The notes under the pieces were generated by a model. That model was not told the DNA's origin. It did no database searches and saw nothing but the letters and a program-made list of their open reading frames with translations. 64,000 nt of DNA. Source: Azospirillum picis (GTDB taxonomy: Bacteria > Pseudomonadota > Alphaproteobacteria > Azospirillales > Azospirillaceae). Shown here in pieces: positions 41,012 through 51,245 of this stretch. The number at the start of each line of letters is the position of its first letter. Position 1 is the first letter of the stretch. The stretch lies in assembly GCF_017876115.1 (NCBI RefSeq), contig NZ_JAGINO010000018.1, positions 1 through 64,000 of the forward strand, read 5' to 3'. Both the position numbers and the translations under genes were made by a program.

Positions 41012-42670
41012 TCAGACGGCAGCCTGCTTGGCGTGCTGGCGAACCGGCTGGTCGGGGATCGTCAGGGTGAAGATGGTGCCGCCGTCGCGCTCGATCTTCA
41101 GCGTGGCGCCCGCCTGATGCGACAGGGCCTGCACCAGGTTCAGCCCGAGTCCGCTGCTGGCGCCGCCATGTCCGGGACGCTTGTGCTGGCTCGGCATGCC
41201 GGCCGGAAGGCCGACGCCGTCGTCGCGGACGATCAGCCGCATCCCACCCTCGTCGCGCTTCAACTGGACGCGGACGATCCCGGGGTGGCCATAGGGAAAG
41301 GCATGCAGCAGGGCGTTCGACACCAGCTCGCTGGTCGCGATGGCCAGCGGGGTGGCGCGGTCGGCGTCGACGATCCAGTCCTGCACCTCCAGCTCCAGCC
41401 GGGCCGCGGTCGGGTTGTCGGACCTGACGAGCCCGTCGCACATCTGGCGCAGGGCGTCGGCGAAGTTGATGTGCGCCGGCTCGTCCGAGCGATGGAGCAG
41501 TTCATGCAGCAGGCTCATGGTCTGGATGCGGCGCAGGCTTTCGTCGAAGCCGCGCCGGGCCTGCTCGTCGATGCGGGCCGCCTGCAGGCGCAGCAGGCTG
41601 CAGATGACCTGCAGGTTGTTCTTCACGCGGTGCTGCACCTCCTTCAGCAGCACCTCCTTGTCGGTCACCGCCGCTTCGAGCTGGGCATTGGCGCGCTCGA
41701 GCTGCGCGGTGCGGTGATGCACGTGTTCCTCAAGCGTGTCGTAGGCATGCTGGAGCGCATCCTCGGCCTCGCGCTCCCGCCGGGCGCGCTGGATGGCCAG
41801 CGCGCCGATCACCGCCACCGTGGCGCAGGCGGCGGCGGCGAAGGCGGCATAGATCCAGATCCGCTCGCTCCAGCGCCGCAGCACGCTGTCGGTCGCGATC
41901 GTGACCTCCGCCGACAGGCCGGTATCGCCGATCGGGCGGGACACCGTAATGTCGTCGGCATGGCCGATTTTGCCCTCGCCAGGGGTCCCGCCAATCGTGC
42001 CTCCCCCCTCCGGCTCGCGCAGGAGCGGCGTGCCGTCGGGCTGCCGCAGGGTGATGCTGTGGCCGTAGCCGACATCGAGCGAACGGTAGACGTCGCGGAA
42101 GGCACGCTCGTCCAGCCCGGCCACCGCCCAGCCGCGCAGGGCTCCCTCGCCGGTCAGCGGACGCGACAGCGTGACCACCGGGCGATCCCCCATCCGGCCC
42201 GCGCCGATCGCCCGTCCAGCCGGGGAGAGCGGCGGCCTTGCCGGCGAATCGGACCGGCTGCCGGCCGGCAGGCTCGACAGGCGCAGCGCGCCGGCGGCGT
42301 CGCGGATTTCCAGCCCGACCACGATGGGGGCGCTGTCCACCAGCCGGACCATGCGGTCCTGCACGGCGGCATCGTCGGGCAGCGGCGTGCCGTCGGCACC
42401 GCCGAGGCCGGCGATCTGGGTCAGCAGAAGGTCACCGGATTCGATCGACCGCACCGCATGCTCGGCCGCCAGCAGGGCGATGTTGCCGGCAACGCCGGTC
42501 GCCTGCCGCACCGCCTCGTCGCGGTCGCGCCAGGCAAAGACCGCCGACAGCCCGATCGTCAGCAGCACCGCTGCCGTACAGGCGATCAGGACCAGCGCTG
42601 AACCGGGGAGCCGGTAGAGCGGTGAGGGGTGGGAACGCAAGGTACGCAACGGCATCGTGTCGGAGACCAT
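41012..42670 (-). CDS. Membrane histidine kinase of the HisKA_2 type
   Basis: This 552-residue kinase has two membrane helices (about 22-42 and 276-297) around a periplasmic sensor region of roughly 230 residues. A coiled coil and a HisKA_2 dimerisation domain follow, with the phosphorylated histidine in VLLKEVQHRVKNNLQVICSLLRLQAARI. The HATPase domain shows SELVSNALLHAF, VRDDGVGLP and SSGLGLNLVQAL. The family works with orphan or general-stress response regulators such as PhyR; no regulator gene is adjacent here. Several ATGs are possible at the start. Confidence 0.88.
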   Translation of the reverse strand: MVSDTMPLRTLRSHPSPLYRLPGSALVLIACTAAVLLTIGLSAVFAWRDRDEAVRQATGVAGNIALLAAEHAVRSIESGDLLLTQIAGLGGADGTPLPDDAAVQDRMVRLVDSAPIVVGLEIRDAAGALRLSSLPAGSRSDSPARPPLSPAGRAIGAGRMGDRPVVTLSRPLTGEGALRGWAVAGLDERAFRDVYRSLDVGYGHSITLRQPDGTPLLREPEGGGTIGGTPGEGKIGHADDITVSRPIGDTGLSAEVTIATDSVLRRWSERIWIYAAFAAAACATVAVIGALAIQRARREREAEDALQHAYDTLEEHVHHRTAQLERANAQLEAAVTDKEVLLKEVQHRVKNNLQVICSLLRLQAARIDEQARRGFDESLRRIQTMSLLHELLHRSDEPAHINFADALRQMCDGLVRSDNPTAARLELEVQDWIVDADRATPLAIATSELVSNALLHAFPYGHPGIVRVQLKRDEGGMRLIVRDDGVGLPAGMPSQHKRPGHGGASSGLGLNLVQALSHQAGATLKIERDGGTIFTLTIPDQPVRQHAKQAAV

Positions 42671-42820
42671 GTGGGATACGGCCAGTTCGGGCTTCGCCAG
42701 AAACGGTAACATCGCTTGGCGGGTGACGGTTCCGCCGCACGCTACCCGCGTTGCGGCCGCTCCGGCCACCACCTATTCTGGAGTGCCGACAACGGCATGC
42801 GGCAAGCGGAGGATGGATTT

Positions 42821-43912
<1,092 letters not shown>

Positions 43913-43923
43913 CGACGCCGGCG

Positions 43924-44148
43924 TCAGCCCCGTGAGGCCGCGGCACCGCGGCGCTCAGACAGCAGCCGTCGCCACAACGGCCTCGGCTGCTCCTCCGCCT
44001 GTTTGGCGTCCAGCCACTGGTCGGCCAGTTCGCGGACCTGCCAATCGCCGAGATAGCGCTCGCAGTCGATGGCGGTGTAGAGACGGACGCGGTCCCTCCC
44101 CAGCCGCTCGAAATATGCCAGCGTTCTTTGGCGGTCGATGTCTTCCAT
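43924..44148 (-). CDS. Small uncharacterised protein
   Basis: This is a 74-residue charged helical protein: MEDIDRQRTLAYFERLGRDRVRLYTAIDCERYLGDWQVRELADQWL, then a basic tail. A sensible start, codon bias and a clean frame support a real gene. I recognise no named family. It is convergent with mtnA, with stops 12 bases apart. Confidence 0.6.
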   Translation of the reverse strand: MEDIDRQRTLAYFERLGRDRVRLYTAIDCERYLGDWQVRELADQWLDAKQAEEQPRPLWRRLLSERRGAAASRG

Positions 44149-44450
44149 AGGCTCCGGTCGAAACGGTGTTTGCGGATCGGATACAGGCGATACCCGTTGC
44201 AGACCGGATATTGGGTGAGCCCAGCCACCTGTTCAATCGCCCCTTCGAGGCGGCCTCCTCACCGGAAGGGCTGGAAAAGCCGATCGGAAGAGGACGGGAC
44301 ACCCCTGGCGGCAGGCCGGGGCAGGAGCTGCCTCGCCATCCCACAGGATGCTGTATCCGCCATCGCGCGCGCCAATCCGGAGATGAATTCTTCTTGAGGA
44401 TGGATGCGTTACCCCGAAATCGTCACAGCCGTGGGTCGGCAGGCTCACCA

Positions 44451-44506
44451 AACATAGGCGTGGCCGTTGCCGTGTCCTGCCGGACGCCCGCGGCCACGCC
44501 TATGTT
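44451..44506. promoter_or_regulatory. Perfect 16-bp inverted repeat in the leader of a lipoprotein gene
   Basis: AACATAGGCGTGGCCG (44451-44466) and its exact reverse complement (44491-44506) flank a 24-base spacer. The right arm ends 16 bases before the lipoprotein start. It could be an operator or an mRNA hairpin next to the ribosome-binding site. Confidence 0.7.
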
Positions 44507-44522
44507 CGAAGGAAGAGACACG

Positions 44523-44792
44523 ATGAAGACGACCAAGCGGAAAACCGCGGTAGGGACCCTGGCTACCGGAATGCTGGCGCTGCTGGTCGGCGCAACGGCG
44601 CTCGGCGGTTGCTCCAACCTGAATCATCGGGAAAACCGCGCTCTCGCCGGCGGCGCCATCGGTGCGGCAGGCGGCGCGGCGGTCGGCGCCGTCACTGGTG
44701 GCAGCGCGGTCTATGGTGGACTGCTCGGCGGTGCCGCCGGTGCCGCGGTGGGCGCCCTGACCGCGGACGACGGGCACCGCCACCGCCGATAG
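44523..44792 (+). CDS. Glycine-zipper lipoprotein
   Basis: This 89-residue protein has a signal peptide with lipobox ending ALGGC (cysteine near residue 30). It is followed by a glycine-zipper segment, ALAGGAIGAAGGAAVGAVTGG, and a second glycine/alanine stretch with AVYGGLLGGAAGAAVG, and it ends in a histidine-rich tail. Such small proteins insert into the outer or inner membrane; some (OsmB type) are osmotic or stress induced. It sits directly behind a long inverted repeat, which may control it. Confidence 0.82.
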   Translation: MKTTKRKTAVGTLATGMLALLVGATALGGCSNLNHRENRALAGGAIGAAGGAAVGAVTGGSAVYGGLLGGAAGAAVGALTADDGHRHRR

Positions 44793-44824
44793 GGAAGGCG
44801 CGGGCGCCCTTCAGTTGGCGCCCT

Positions 44825-45049
44825 TCAGTTCAAGGGGGCCGTGACCACGTCGACCGAGGTTTCCACCACGGTTCCGGCCACGTCGACGGCGGCGCCGGCG
44901 ATGCTGGCGGCGCCGCTCGCGACACCGGTGACGGCGCCGCAGCCGGCCAGGGAAAGAAGGACCGGCACAGCGGCGGCCAGCCGGACAAGGCGGTGGCGGC
45001 AGCGCCGGACGGTCCCGGACCGTGCGGGCATCTTGGGCCAGTGGAACAT
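44825..45049 (-). CDS. Small lipoprotein, uncharacterised
   Basis: This 74-residue protein has a basic N-terminus, a hydrophobic stretch and a lipobox (LSLAGC near residue 37). The mature part is only about 38 residues, rich in valine and alanine (VTGVASGAASIAGAAVDVAGTVVE). No family is recognised. It is convergent with the glycine-zipper gene and downstream of the large chemoreceptor, from which a terminator separates it. A 14-base direct repeat (GGCGCCCTTCAGTT) lies at its stop codon. Confidence 0.6.
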   Translation of the reverse strand: MFHWPKMPARSGTVRRCRHRLVRLAAAVPVLLSLAGCGAVTGVASGAASIAGAAVDVAGTVVETSVDVVTAPLN

Positions 45050-45062
45050 CGACGCCTCCGAG

Positions 45063-45106
45063 AAAGAAAAACGGTGGCGATTGCATCACGCAATTGCCAC
45101 CGTTTC
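45063..45106 (-). terminator. Intrinsic terminator of the large chemoreceptor gene
   Basis: On the minus strand AACGGTGGCAATTG ... CAATCGCCACCGTT folds into a stem with one mismatch, followed by a T-rich run. It lies 43 bases after the chemoreceptor stop. Confidence 0.8.
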
Positions 45107-45148
45107 GTTAATGCCGGCTTTTGGCGAAAAGGCCGGCGATGGTCCTGC

Positions 45149-47671
45149 TCAGAACTCCTTCCAGTCGTCGTCGTCGCTGACGCTGTGCTTCAGGACGGCA
45201 GCCGGGGCTGCGGCGGGAGCAGCCTGCGCCGGGGCGCGGACCGCCGGCTTGGCTGCCGCGCCGTTCCCGCGGGCGGCGGGCCTGGATGCCGCCTTCGTCG
45301 CGCCATGCGCCGCCACCGGCGCGCGGCGGCCGGCCGTCTGCACCGCGGCCGTCTGCACCGCGGCCGACGAGACGGCGGACGGCATGCCGGAGACGGCCGC
45401 GGCGCGCAGCGGGGCGGCGTAGCCGGCCGTCTGGTCGAGCCTGAAGAAGCCGATCAACCCCTTCAGGTCGCCGGCCTGGCCGCTCATCGCATGGGCGGCG
45501 GCGGTCGTCTCCTCGACCAGGGCCGCATTCTTCTGCGTCATCTCGTCCATGTTGGCGACCGTGGCATTGATCTCGTCAAGCGCGGTCGCCTGCTCGGCCG
45601 AGGCGGACGCCATCTCCGCGATCAGGGTCGCGACCTGCTGCACGCCCGACACGATGCCGTTCAGGGCGTCGCCGGCCTTGCTGACCAGATCCACGCCGTC
45701 CTTCACCTGGGCGTCGCTGTCCAGGATCAGGCCCTTGATCTCCTTCGACGCCTGGGCCGAGCGCTGGGCGAGCTGCCGAACCTCCTGGGCCACCACGGCG
45801 AAGCCGCGTCCGGCATCGCCGGCCCGTGCGGCCTCGACCGCGGCGTTCAAGGCCAGCAGGTTGGTCTGGAAGGCGATCTCGTCGATCACGCCGATGATGT
45901 CGGTGATCTTGCGGCTCGATTCCTCGATCCGGCGCATCGCCTCGATGGCGGAGCCGGCGACGCCGCCGCCGGACTCGGCGGAGCTGCGCGCCTGGGTCGC
46001 CATCACGTTGGCCCGCTGCGCATTGTCGGCGTTGGACCGCACGGTCGCCCCCAACTCCTCCATGCTCGCCGCGGTCTCCTCCAGCGAGGAGGCCTGCTGC
46101 TCGGTGCGGTCGGCAAGGTCGGAGGACCCCAGCGAAACCTCGGCCGCCGCATTGGCGATGGTTTCCGCCGCCTGGGTGATCTGCCCGACGATGTCGGCCA
46201 GCCGGCTGGAGGTGGCGTTGACGTCGGTCTTCACCTTCTCGAAGGCGCCCTGGTAGTCGCGGGTGACACGGCGGTTGAGATCGCCCTGGGCCAGCGCGCT
46301 CAGCACTTCGCCGAGGTCGGCGATCACCGCCTCGACCGTGTTGGTCAGGCGGTTGATGCCTTCCGACATGGTCTTGTAGAATCCGTCCTTGCCGGCGAGG
46401 TCGATGCGGCGGTTGAGGTCGCCCTTGGACACGGCGTCGATCAGGCCGGCGATCTCCTCGCCGATGGCCTGCTCGCGGGCGCGCTGGGCTTCGGCGGCGC
46501 TGCGCTCCGCCTCCAGCCGTTCGCGCTCGGCCTCGTCCATCCGCCTCTTCTCGATGGCGCTCTCCTTGAACACCAGCACCGCCTTGGCCATGCGGCCGAT
46601 CTCGTCCCGGTTCTCCAGCGCCGGAACCGCGACGGTCAGGTTGCCGGCGGCCAGTTCGGTCATTGTGCTGGTCATGCCGACCACCGGACGCACGATGGAG
46701 CGCGCGGTGATCAGGGCGACCAGGATCCCCAGGACGAAGGCGCCCACCGCCATGCCGATCAGCAGGGTGGTGGTGCCTTCAATGTCGTTGCGCGCGGTGG
46801 TCAGCACCATGCCGCGCGTCTCGGCCTGCGAGGCGATGGTCTTGTCGACCAGGCCGGCGAACTCCTCCGCCTCCTTGGTCATCGTGCCGAAGGCCAGGGT
46901 CTGGGCCTCGTTGATGGCGGCCACGACGCGGGTGAAGCCGTCGAGATAGCGGGCGGCGACCTGCGACGCCTCCTCGACCTGGCGCTTGCGCACCGGATCG
47001 GTCATCTGGCCGGCCAGCGAGGCCGCCGTCCTGATGAAGCCGTCCATGCGGTCGCGCACCTCCTCGGCGGCCTTGGGCGTCTGTTCGTTCAGGAAGCGCT
47101 GGGCGCTCAGCCGCGCCATCATCAGCCCTTCCATCGCCTGGCCGGCCCGGGCGGCACCCTCGAAGTCACCGGCGGCGATGGCGCCTTCCATCACCGCGCT
47201 CATGCCCTCGCGCGCCTTCACGCCCAGCGGCGACACCTCCTCCGCCACCGTCCGGTCGCGCCGCTCGCGCGCCGTCACCAGCTTGGCGAAGTTCGCGATA
47301 TAGGCGTCGAACTGCTGGATCATGCGGTCGAGGTTGGCGCGGCGGCCGGGATCCTGCGTGGCGTCGCGGACGACGCGCAGCGCATCCATCACCTTCTTCT
47401 GCTGGCCCTGGACCGTCTCGATCAGGGCGTTGCTGCCCGAGAAGGAATAGGTCACCACGTTGCGACGCATGTCCGCGACCGCGGAGTCCAGATCAGCGAT
47501 CTGCAGGGAATTGTCGGAAATCGCGGCGTAGCGGCTGAAGCCGGCCTCCACCGTCGACATCGACCTGATCCCCAGCCCCGCCACCAGGGCAAGGAGCACG
47601 AGGATCAGCAGGAAGCCCACCTGGATGCGGGTGCCTACCTTGAAGCGGCCGGCGAAACTGGCGTTCTGCAT
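45149..47671 (-). CDS. Methyl-accepting chemotaxis protein with CheR tether
   Basis: This 840-residue receptor has an N-terminal helix (about 18-38), a long helical periplasmic sensor (about 40-305), a second helix (about 310-330), a double HAMP-like region (about 335-530) and the signalling domain. The tip contains RKITDIIGVIDEIAFQTNLLALNAAVEAARAGDAGRGFAVVAQEVRQLA. A 100-residue alanine/proline-rich linker leads to the C-terminal DDDDWKEF, which resembles the NWETF-type pentapeptide that binds CheR or CheB. It probably helps the cell's adaptation enzymes reach neighbouring receptors. The linker contains near-perfect 15-base repeats. Confidence 0.93.
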   Translation of the reverse strand: MQNASFAGRFKVGTRIQVGFLLILVLLALVAGLGIRSMSTVEAGFSRYAAISDNSLQIADLDSAVADMRRNVVTYSFSGSNALIETVQGQQKKVMDALRVVRDATQDPGRRANLDRMIQQFDAYIANFAKLVTARERRDRTVAEEVSPLGVKAREGMSAVMEGAIAAGDFEGAARAGQAMEGLMMARLSAQRFLNEQTPKAAEEVRDRMDGFIRTAASLAGQMTDPVRKRQVEEASQVAARYLDGFTRVVAAINEAQTLAFGTMTKEAEEFAGLVDKTIASQAETRGMVLTTARNDIEGTTTLLIGMAVGAFVLGILVALITARSIVRPVVGMTSTMTELAAGNLTVAVPALENRDEIGRMAKAVLVFKESAIEKRRMDEAERERLEAERSAAEAQRAREQAIGEEIAGLIDAVSKGDLNRRIDLAGKDGFYKTMSEGINRLTNTVEAVIADLGEVLSALAQGDLNRRVTRDYQGAFEKVKTDVNATSSRLADIVGQITQAAETIANAAAEVSLGSSDLADRTEQQASSLEETAASMEELGATVRSNADNAQRANVMATQARSSAESGGGVAGSAIEAMRRIEESSRKITDIIGVIDEIAFQTNLLALNAAVEAARAGDAGRGFAVVAQEVRQLAQRSAQASKEIKGLILDSDAQVKDGVDLVSKAGDALNGIVSGVQQVATLIAEMASASAEQATALDEINATVANMDEMTQKNAALVEETTAAAHAMSGQAGDLKGLIGFFRLDQTAGYAAPLRAAAVSGMPSAVSSAAVQTAAVQTAGRRAPVAAHGATKAASRPAARGNGAAAKPAVRAPAQAAPAAAPAAVLKHSVSDDDDWKEF

Positions 47672-47956
47672 GGGTAAAAGCCTTGGTCTGCGGAGCGGGG
47701 TCGAACGCGGTTACGCGCGGCAGAGTAGTGGAAAGTGGTTTCCAGTCCGTTTCCACCGGGGTAGGAAATGCGTGCGGCGCCGGCCAGACGCGCTGCAAAA
47801 TCGTGTCAAAGCTGCGACATGCCCCTTTGACGGCGGCGGCCCGATCCCTAGTTTAGGTCGCCTGACCGGCATGTCCGGCGATCAGCCGCCCAGAAGGCCG
47901 GTTCCCTGTGGCGAACGGCCCGCCCGAGCGCAGGCCCCTCCCCGGATGCCGGCCCG

Positions 47957-49849
47957 ATGTCCGCCGACCGCCCCCGCGAACCGAAGAGACCGATGCGCCG
48001 CAGCCTCCCGCCTTCCTCCGAAGACCGCGCCTCCTCCCGCCCGGCCGGCGACCTGCGCGCGGCCTTCCGCTCACTGGGTCCATATATCTGGCCGCGTGAC
48101 AGCGTCGAGACGCGGATCCGGGTCGTCGTGGCGATGCTGCTGCTGGTGGGGGCGAAAGTCGCCAACGTCTATGTGCCGATCTTCTACAAGCATGCGGTCG
48201 ACGCGCTGACGCCGGGCAGCACCCCCGGCGCCGCGGTCGCGATTCCGCTGGGGCTGATCGTCGCCTACGGCCTCGCCCGCGTCACGTCGCTGGTCTTCGC
48301 CGAACTGCGCGACGCCGTCTTCGCCACGGTGGCGCAACGGACGATCCGCAAGGTCGCGCTGTCGGTGTTCCAGCACCTGCACGCGCTGTCGCTGCGCTTC
48401 CACCTCGAACGCCAGACCGGCGGCCTGACCCGCTCGCTGGAACGCGGCACCCGCGCCATCGAATCGCTGCTGCGCTACACCCTGTTCTCCATCGCGCCGA
48501 CGCTGGTCGAGATCGCGCTGGTCTGCGCCATCCTGTGGAAGCTGTTCAGCATCTGGTTCGCGCTGGCGACCTTCGTCACCGTGGTCGGCTACATCCTCTA
48601 TACCTTCTTCGTCTCGGAATGGCGCATCAAGTTCCGCCGCGAGATGAACGAGACGGACAGCAAGGCCAACACCAAGGCGATCGACAGCCTGCTGAACTAC
48701 GAGACGGTCAAGTATTTCGGCAACGAGGAGCATGAGGCGCGGCGCTACGACGGCGCGCTGCAGAGCTACGAGAAGGCGGCGGTGCGCAGCCAGCAGAGCC
48801 TGTCGCTGCTGAACGTCGGCCAGTCCGCGATCATCTCGCTGGGGCTGGCGGTGGTGATGGGCATGGCCGCCAGGGGCATCGTCGACGGCAGCATGTCGCT
48901 CGGCGACTTCGTGCTGGTGAACACCTACCTGCTGCAGCTCTACCAGCCGCTGAACTTCTTCGGCGTCGTCTATCGCGAGATCAAGCAGTCGCTGATCGAC
49001 ATCGAATCGATGGTGACGCTGCTGGCGGTCGACCGCGAGGTCGCCGACGCGCCCCATGCCAGGCCGTTGGCGGCCGGGGGAGCGGAACTGCGCTTCGAGA
49101 ATGTCGAGTTCGGCTACGATCCGCGCCGGCCGATCCTGAAGGGCGTCAGCTTCACCGTGCCGGCCGGCCGGACGGTCGCCATCGTCGGCCCGTCGGGAGC
49201 CGGCAAGTCGACCATCAGCCGGCTGCTGTTCCGCTTCTACGACGTGAATGGCGGCCGGGTGCTGATAGACGGCCAGGACATCCGCGACGTCACCCAGGCG
49301 TCGCTGCGCGGCGCCATCGGCATCGTCCCGCAGGACACCGTGCTGTTCAACGACACGGTCTTCTACAACATCGCCTACGGCCGGCCGGGCGCCAGCCCGG
49401 CGGAGGTGGAGCGGGCGGCGCGGCTGGCCCACATCCACGACTTCATCATGGCGTTGCCCGACGGCTACCAGACCACGGTGGGCGAACGAGGGCTGAAGCT
49501 GTCCGGCGGCGAGAAGCAGCGTGTCGCCATCGCCCGCACCATCCTGAAGGATCCGGCCATCCTGCTGTTCGACGAGGCGACCAGCGCGCTCGACACCCAT
49601 ACCGAACGGGAAATCCAGGCCAATCTGCGCGAGGTCAGCCGTGGCCGCACCACGCTGGTGATCGCGCACCGGCTGTCCACGGTGATCGACGCCGACGAGA
49701 TCCTGGTGCTGGAGGCCGGCCGGGTGATCGAGCGTGGATGCCACGCCGACCTGCTGGCGGCCCGCGGCGCCTACGCGGCCTTGTGGTCGCGGCAGCAGGA
49801 ATCGAGCCAGGGACCCACGCCCCTGCCGGGCGTGCTGGCCCCGACCTGA
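47957..49849 (+). CDS. ABC exporter of the Atm1/HMT1 family
   Basis: This 630-residue half-transporter fuses a six-helix export domain (about 60-350) to a nucleotide-binding domain. Its ATPase motifs are Walker A GPSGAGKST near residue 415, signature LSGGEKQRVAIA, and Walker B ILLFDEATSALD. It is closest to Atm1 of mitochondria and to bacterial heavy-metal glutathione exporters, supported by NYETVKYFGNEEHE and YREIKQSLIDIE. Atm1 homologues export glutathione-bound persulphide or metal species. A haem oxygenase gene follows 27 bases later, hinting at a link with iron or haem metabolism. Confidence 0.92.
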   Translation: MSADRPREPKRPMRRSLPPSSEDRASSRPAGDLRAAFRSLGPYIWPRDSVETRIRVVVAMLLLVGAKVANVYVPIFYKHAVDALTPGSTPGAAVAIPLGLIVAYGLARVTSLVFAELRDAVFATVAQRTIRKVALSVFQHLHALSLRFHLERQTGGLTRSLERGTRAIESLLRYTLFSIAPTLVEIALVCAILWKLFSIWFALATFVTVVGYILYTFFVSEWRIKFRREMNETDSKANTKAIDSLLNYETVKYFGNEEHEARRYDGALQSYEKAAVRSQQSLSLLNVGQSAIISLGLAVVMGMAARGIVDGSMSLGDFVLVNTYLLQLYQPLNFFGVVYREIKQSLIDIESMVTLLAVDREVADAPHARPLAAGGAELRFENVEFGYDPRRPILKGVSFTVPAGRTVAIVGPSGAGKSTISRLLFRFYDVNGGRVLIDGQDIRDVTQASLRGAIGIVPQDTVLFNDTVFYNIAYGRPGASPAEVERAARLAHIHDFIMALPDGYQTTVGERGLKLSGGEKQRVAIARTILKDPAILLFDEATSALDTHTEREIQANLREVSRGRTTLVIAHRLSTVIDADEILVLEAGRVIERGCHADLLAARGAYAALWSRQQESSQGPTPLPGVLAPT

Positions 49850-49876
49850 CGCGACCAGACCGACGAAAAGGACATC

Positions 49877-50449
49877 ATGGGACCGGCAAGACAGGCGCTG
49901 CGCACGGCCACACGGGCGATCCACGAGCGGCTGGACCGGGCGGCGGTCCTGCAGCCGTTGGTCCGGTCCGACATCACGCCGCAGCAATATGTCCGGGCGC
50001 TGGCCGTGCTCTACGGCTTCAACGCGCCGGTTGAGCGGGCGCTCGACCGGGGCGGCGAGGGCGCAGGCGCGGCCGCAAGGCTGGAGCTGCTGCGCGACGA
50101 CCTGCGGGTGCTGGGCGCCGACCCCGGCGCGCTGCCCGAGATGACCGGACTGCCGCCGCTGGACAGCCCGGCGGCACGGCTGGCCGCGCGCTACGTGCTG
50201 GACGGCTCCGCCCACGGCGGCCGGGCGATGCTGCCGGGGATCAAGCGCGCCCTCGGCTTCGACGGCGGCCACGGGGCCTGCTTCCTGGCATCGGACGGGC
50301 TCGACATGGTCGGGGCCTGGAAGGCGCTGATGGCCCGGCTTGAGGTGGAGCTGGCGGATCCGGCGGCGCTCGCCGACGCGTGCGACACCGCCGTCGCGCT
50401 GTTTGCGGCATTGGAGCGCTGGACGGAGGAGCAGCGGGCCGCGGTGTGA
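49877..50449 (+). CDS. Biliverdin-producing haem oxygenase
   Basis: This 190-residue protein has the haem oxygenase fold. The haem-ligand histidine is in RTATRAIHERLDRAAVL near residue 16, followed by SDITPQQYVRALAVLYGF. The distal helix appears near GGHGACFLAS. It should open haem to biliverdin, releasing iron. In photosensory bacteria such genes usually sit beside a bacteriophytochrome; none is in this window. It is probably transcribed with the Atm1-type exporter (27-base gap). Confidence 0.85.
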   Translation: MGPARQALRTATRAIHERLDRAAVLQPLVRSDITPQQYVRALAVLYGFNAPVERALDRGGEGAGAAARLELLRDDLRVLGADPGALPEMTGLPPLDSPAARLAARYVLDGSAHGGRAMLPGIKRALGFDGGHGACFLASDGLDMVGAWKALMARLEVELADPAALADACDTAVALFAALERWTEEQRAAV

Positions 50450-50531
50450 CCTCCTCCCGCGCGCTGGCATGGCGCCGCGTCCCTTGCTAGGGTGCCGCAC
50501 CTTCCGCTTCCTGGTTCGGAGACGCTCTCCC

Positions 50532-51245
50532 ATGACCGCGCCCGCCTCGCGCATCTATTGCTCCGTCGACACCACAGAGATCGACGCCGCCCGCCGCATC
50601 GCCGGGCAGGTGGCCGGGACGGTCGGCGGCATCAAGCTGGGACTGGAATTCTTCATCGCCCAGGGGCCGGCCGGAGTCCGCGCGGTGGTGGGGGAGGACG
50701 GTCCGCCGCTGTTCCTGGATCTCAAGCTGCACGACATCCCGAACACGGTGGCCGGCGGCGTGCGCGCGGCGCTGCCGCTGAAGCCGGCCTTCATGACCAT
50801 CCACAGTTCCGGCGGGCCGGCGATGATGCGCGCGGCGGCCGAGGCTGCGGCCGCGGCCGGCGGCGAGCGGCCGAAGATCCTCGCCGTCACCGTCCTGACC
50901 AGCCTGGACGAGGGGGACCTCGGCGCCGTCGGCCAGTCGGTACCGGTGGCCGAGCAGGTGGTGCGGCTGGCCCGGCTGGCCCGGGACTCCGGCGTGGACG
51001 GCATCGTCTGCTCGCCGGCCGAGGTGGCGCTGGTGCGTGCGGCCTGCGGGCCGGACTTCATCCTGATGGTCCCCGGCATCCGCCCGGCCTGGGCCGCCAC
51101 CAACGACCAGAAGCGCTTCATGACGCCGGCGGAGGCGCTGGCCGCCGGCGCCGACCATCTCGTCATCGGCCGCCCGATCACCGCGGCCCCCGACCCGGCC
51201 GCCGCCGCCCGCCGCATCGTCGGTGAAATCGAGGAGGCCGCATGA
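50532..51245 (+). CDS. pyrF: Orotidine 5'-phosphate decarboxylase
   Basis: This 237-residue enzyme makes UMP in the last step of pyrimidine synthesis. The catalytic Lys-Asp network is in LFLDLKLHDIPNTV near residue 57. Other landmarks are YCSVDTTEID, TVLTSLDEGD and MVPGIRP near residue 180. Its stop overlaps trpF by four bases (ATGA), so the two are coupled. Confidence 0.96.
   Translation: MTAPASRIYCSVDTTEIDAARRIAGQVAGTVGGIKLGLEFFIAQGPAGVRAVVGEDGPPLFLDLKLHDIPNTVAGGVRAALPLKPAFMTIHSSGGPAMMRAAAEAAAAAGGERPKILAVTVLTSLDEGDLGAVGQSVPVAEQVVRLARLARDSGVDGIVCSPAEVALVRAACGPDFILMVPGIRPAWAATNDQKRFMTPAEALAAGADHLVIGRPITAAPDPAAAARRIVGEIEEAA

Noticed and set aside
42671..42820. A SAM riboswitch before mtnA
   Set aside because: The leader is short and divergent, and shows none of the conserved core I would expect for SAM riboswitches.
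44609..47677. A 1022-codon open frame opposite the large chemoreceptor
   Set aside because: It crosses two genes, has no domain I recognise, and the opposite strand is a full chemoreceptor.
48071..50554. An 827-codon open frame opposite the Atm1-type exporter and haem oxygenase
   Set aside because: Again a GC-driven antisense frame; the plus-strand genes have clear motifs throughout.
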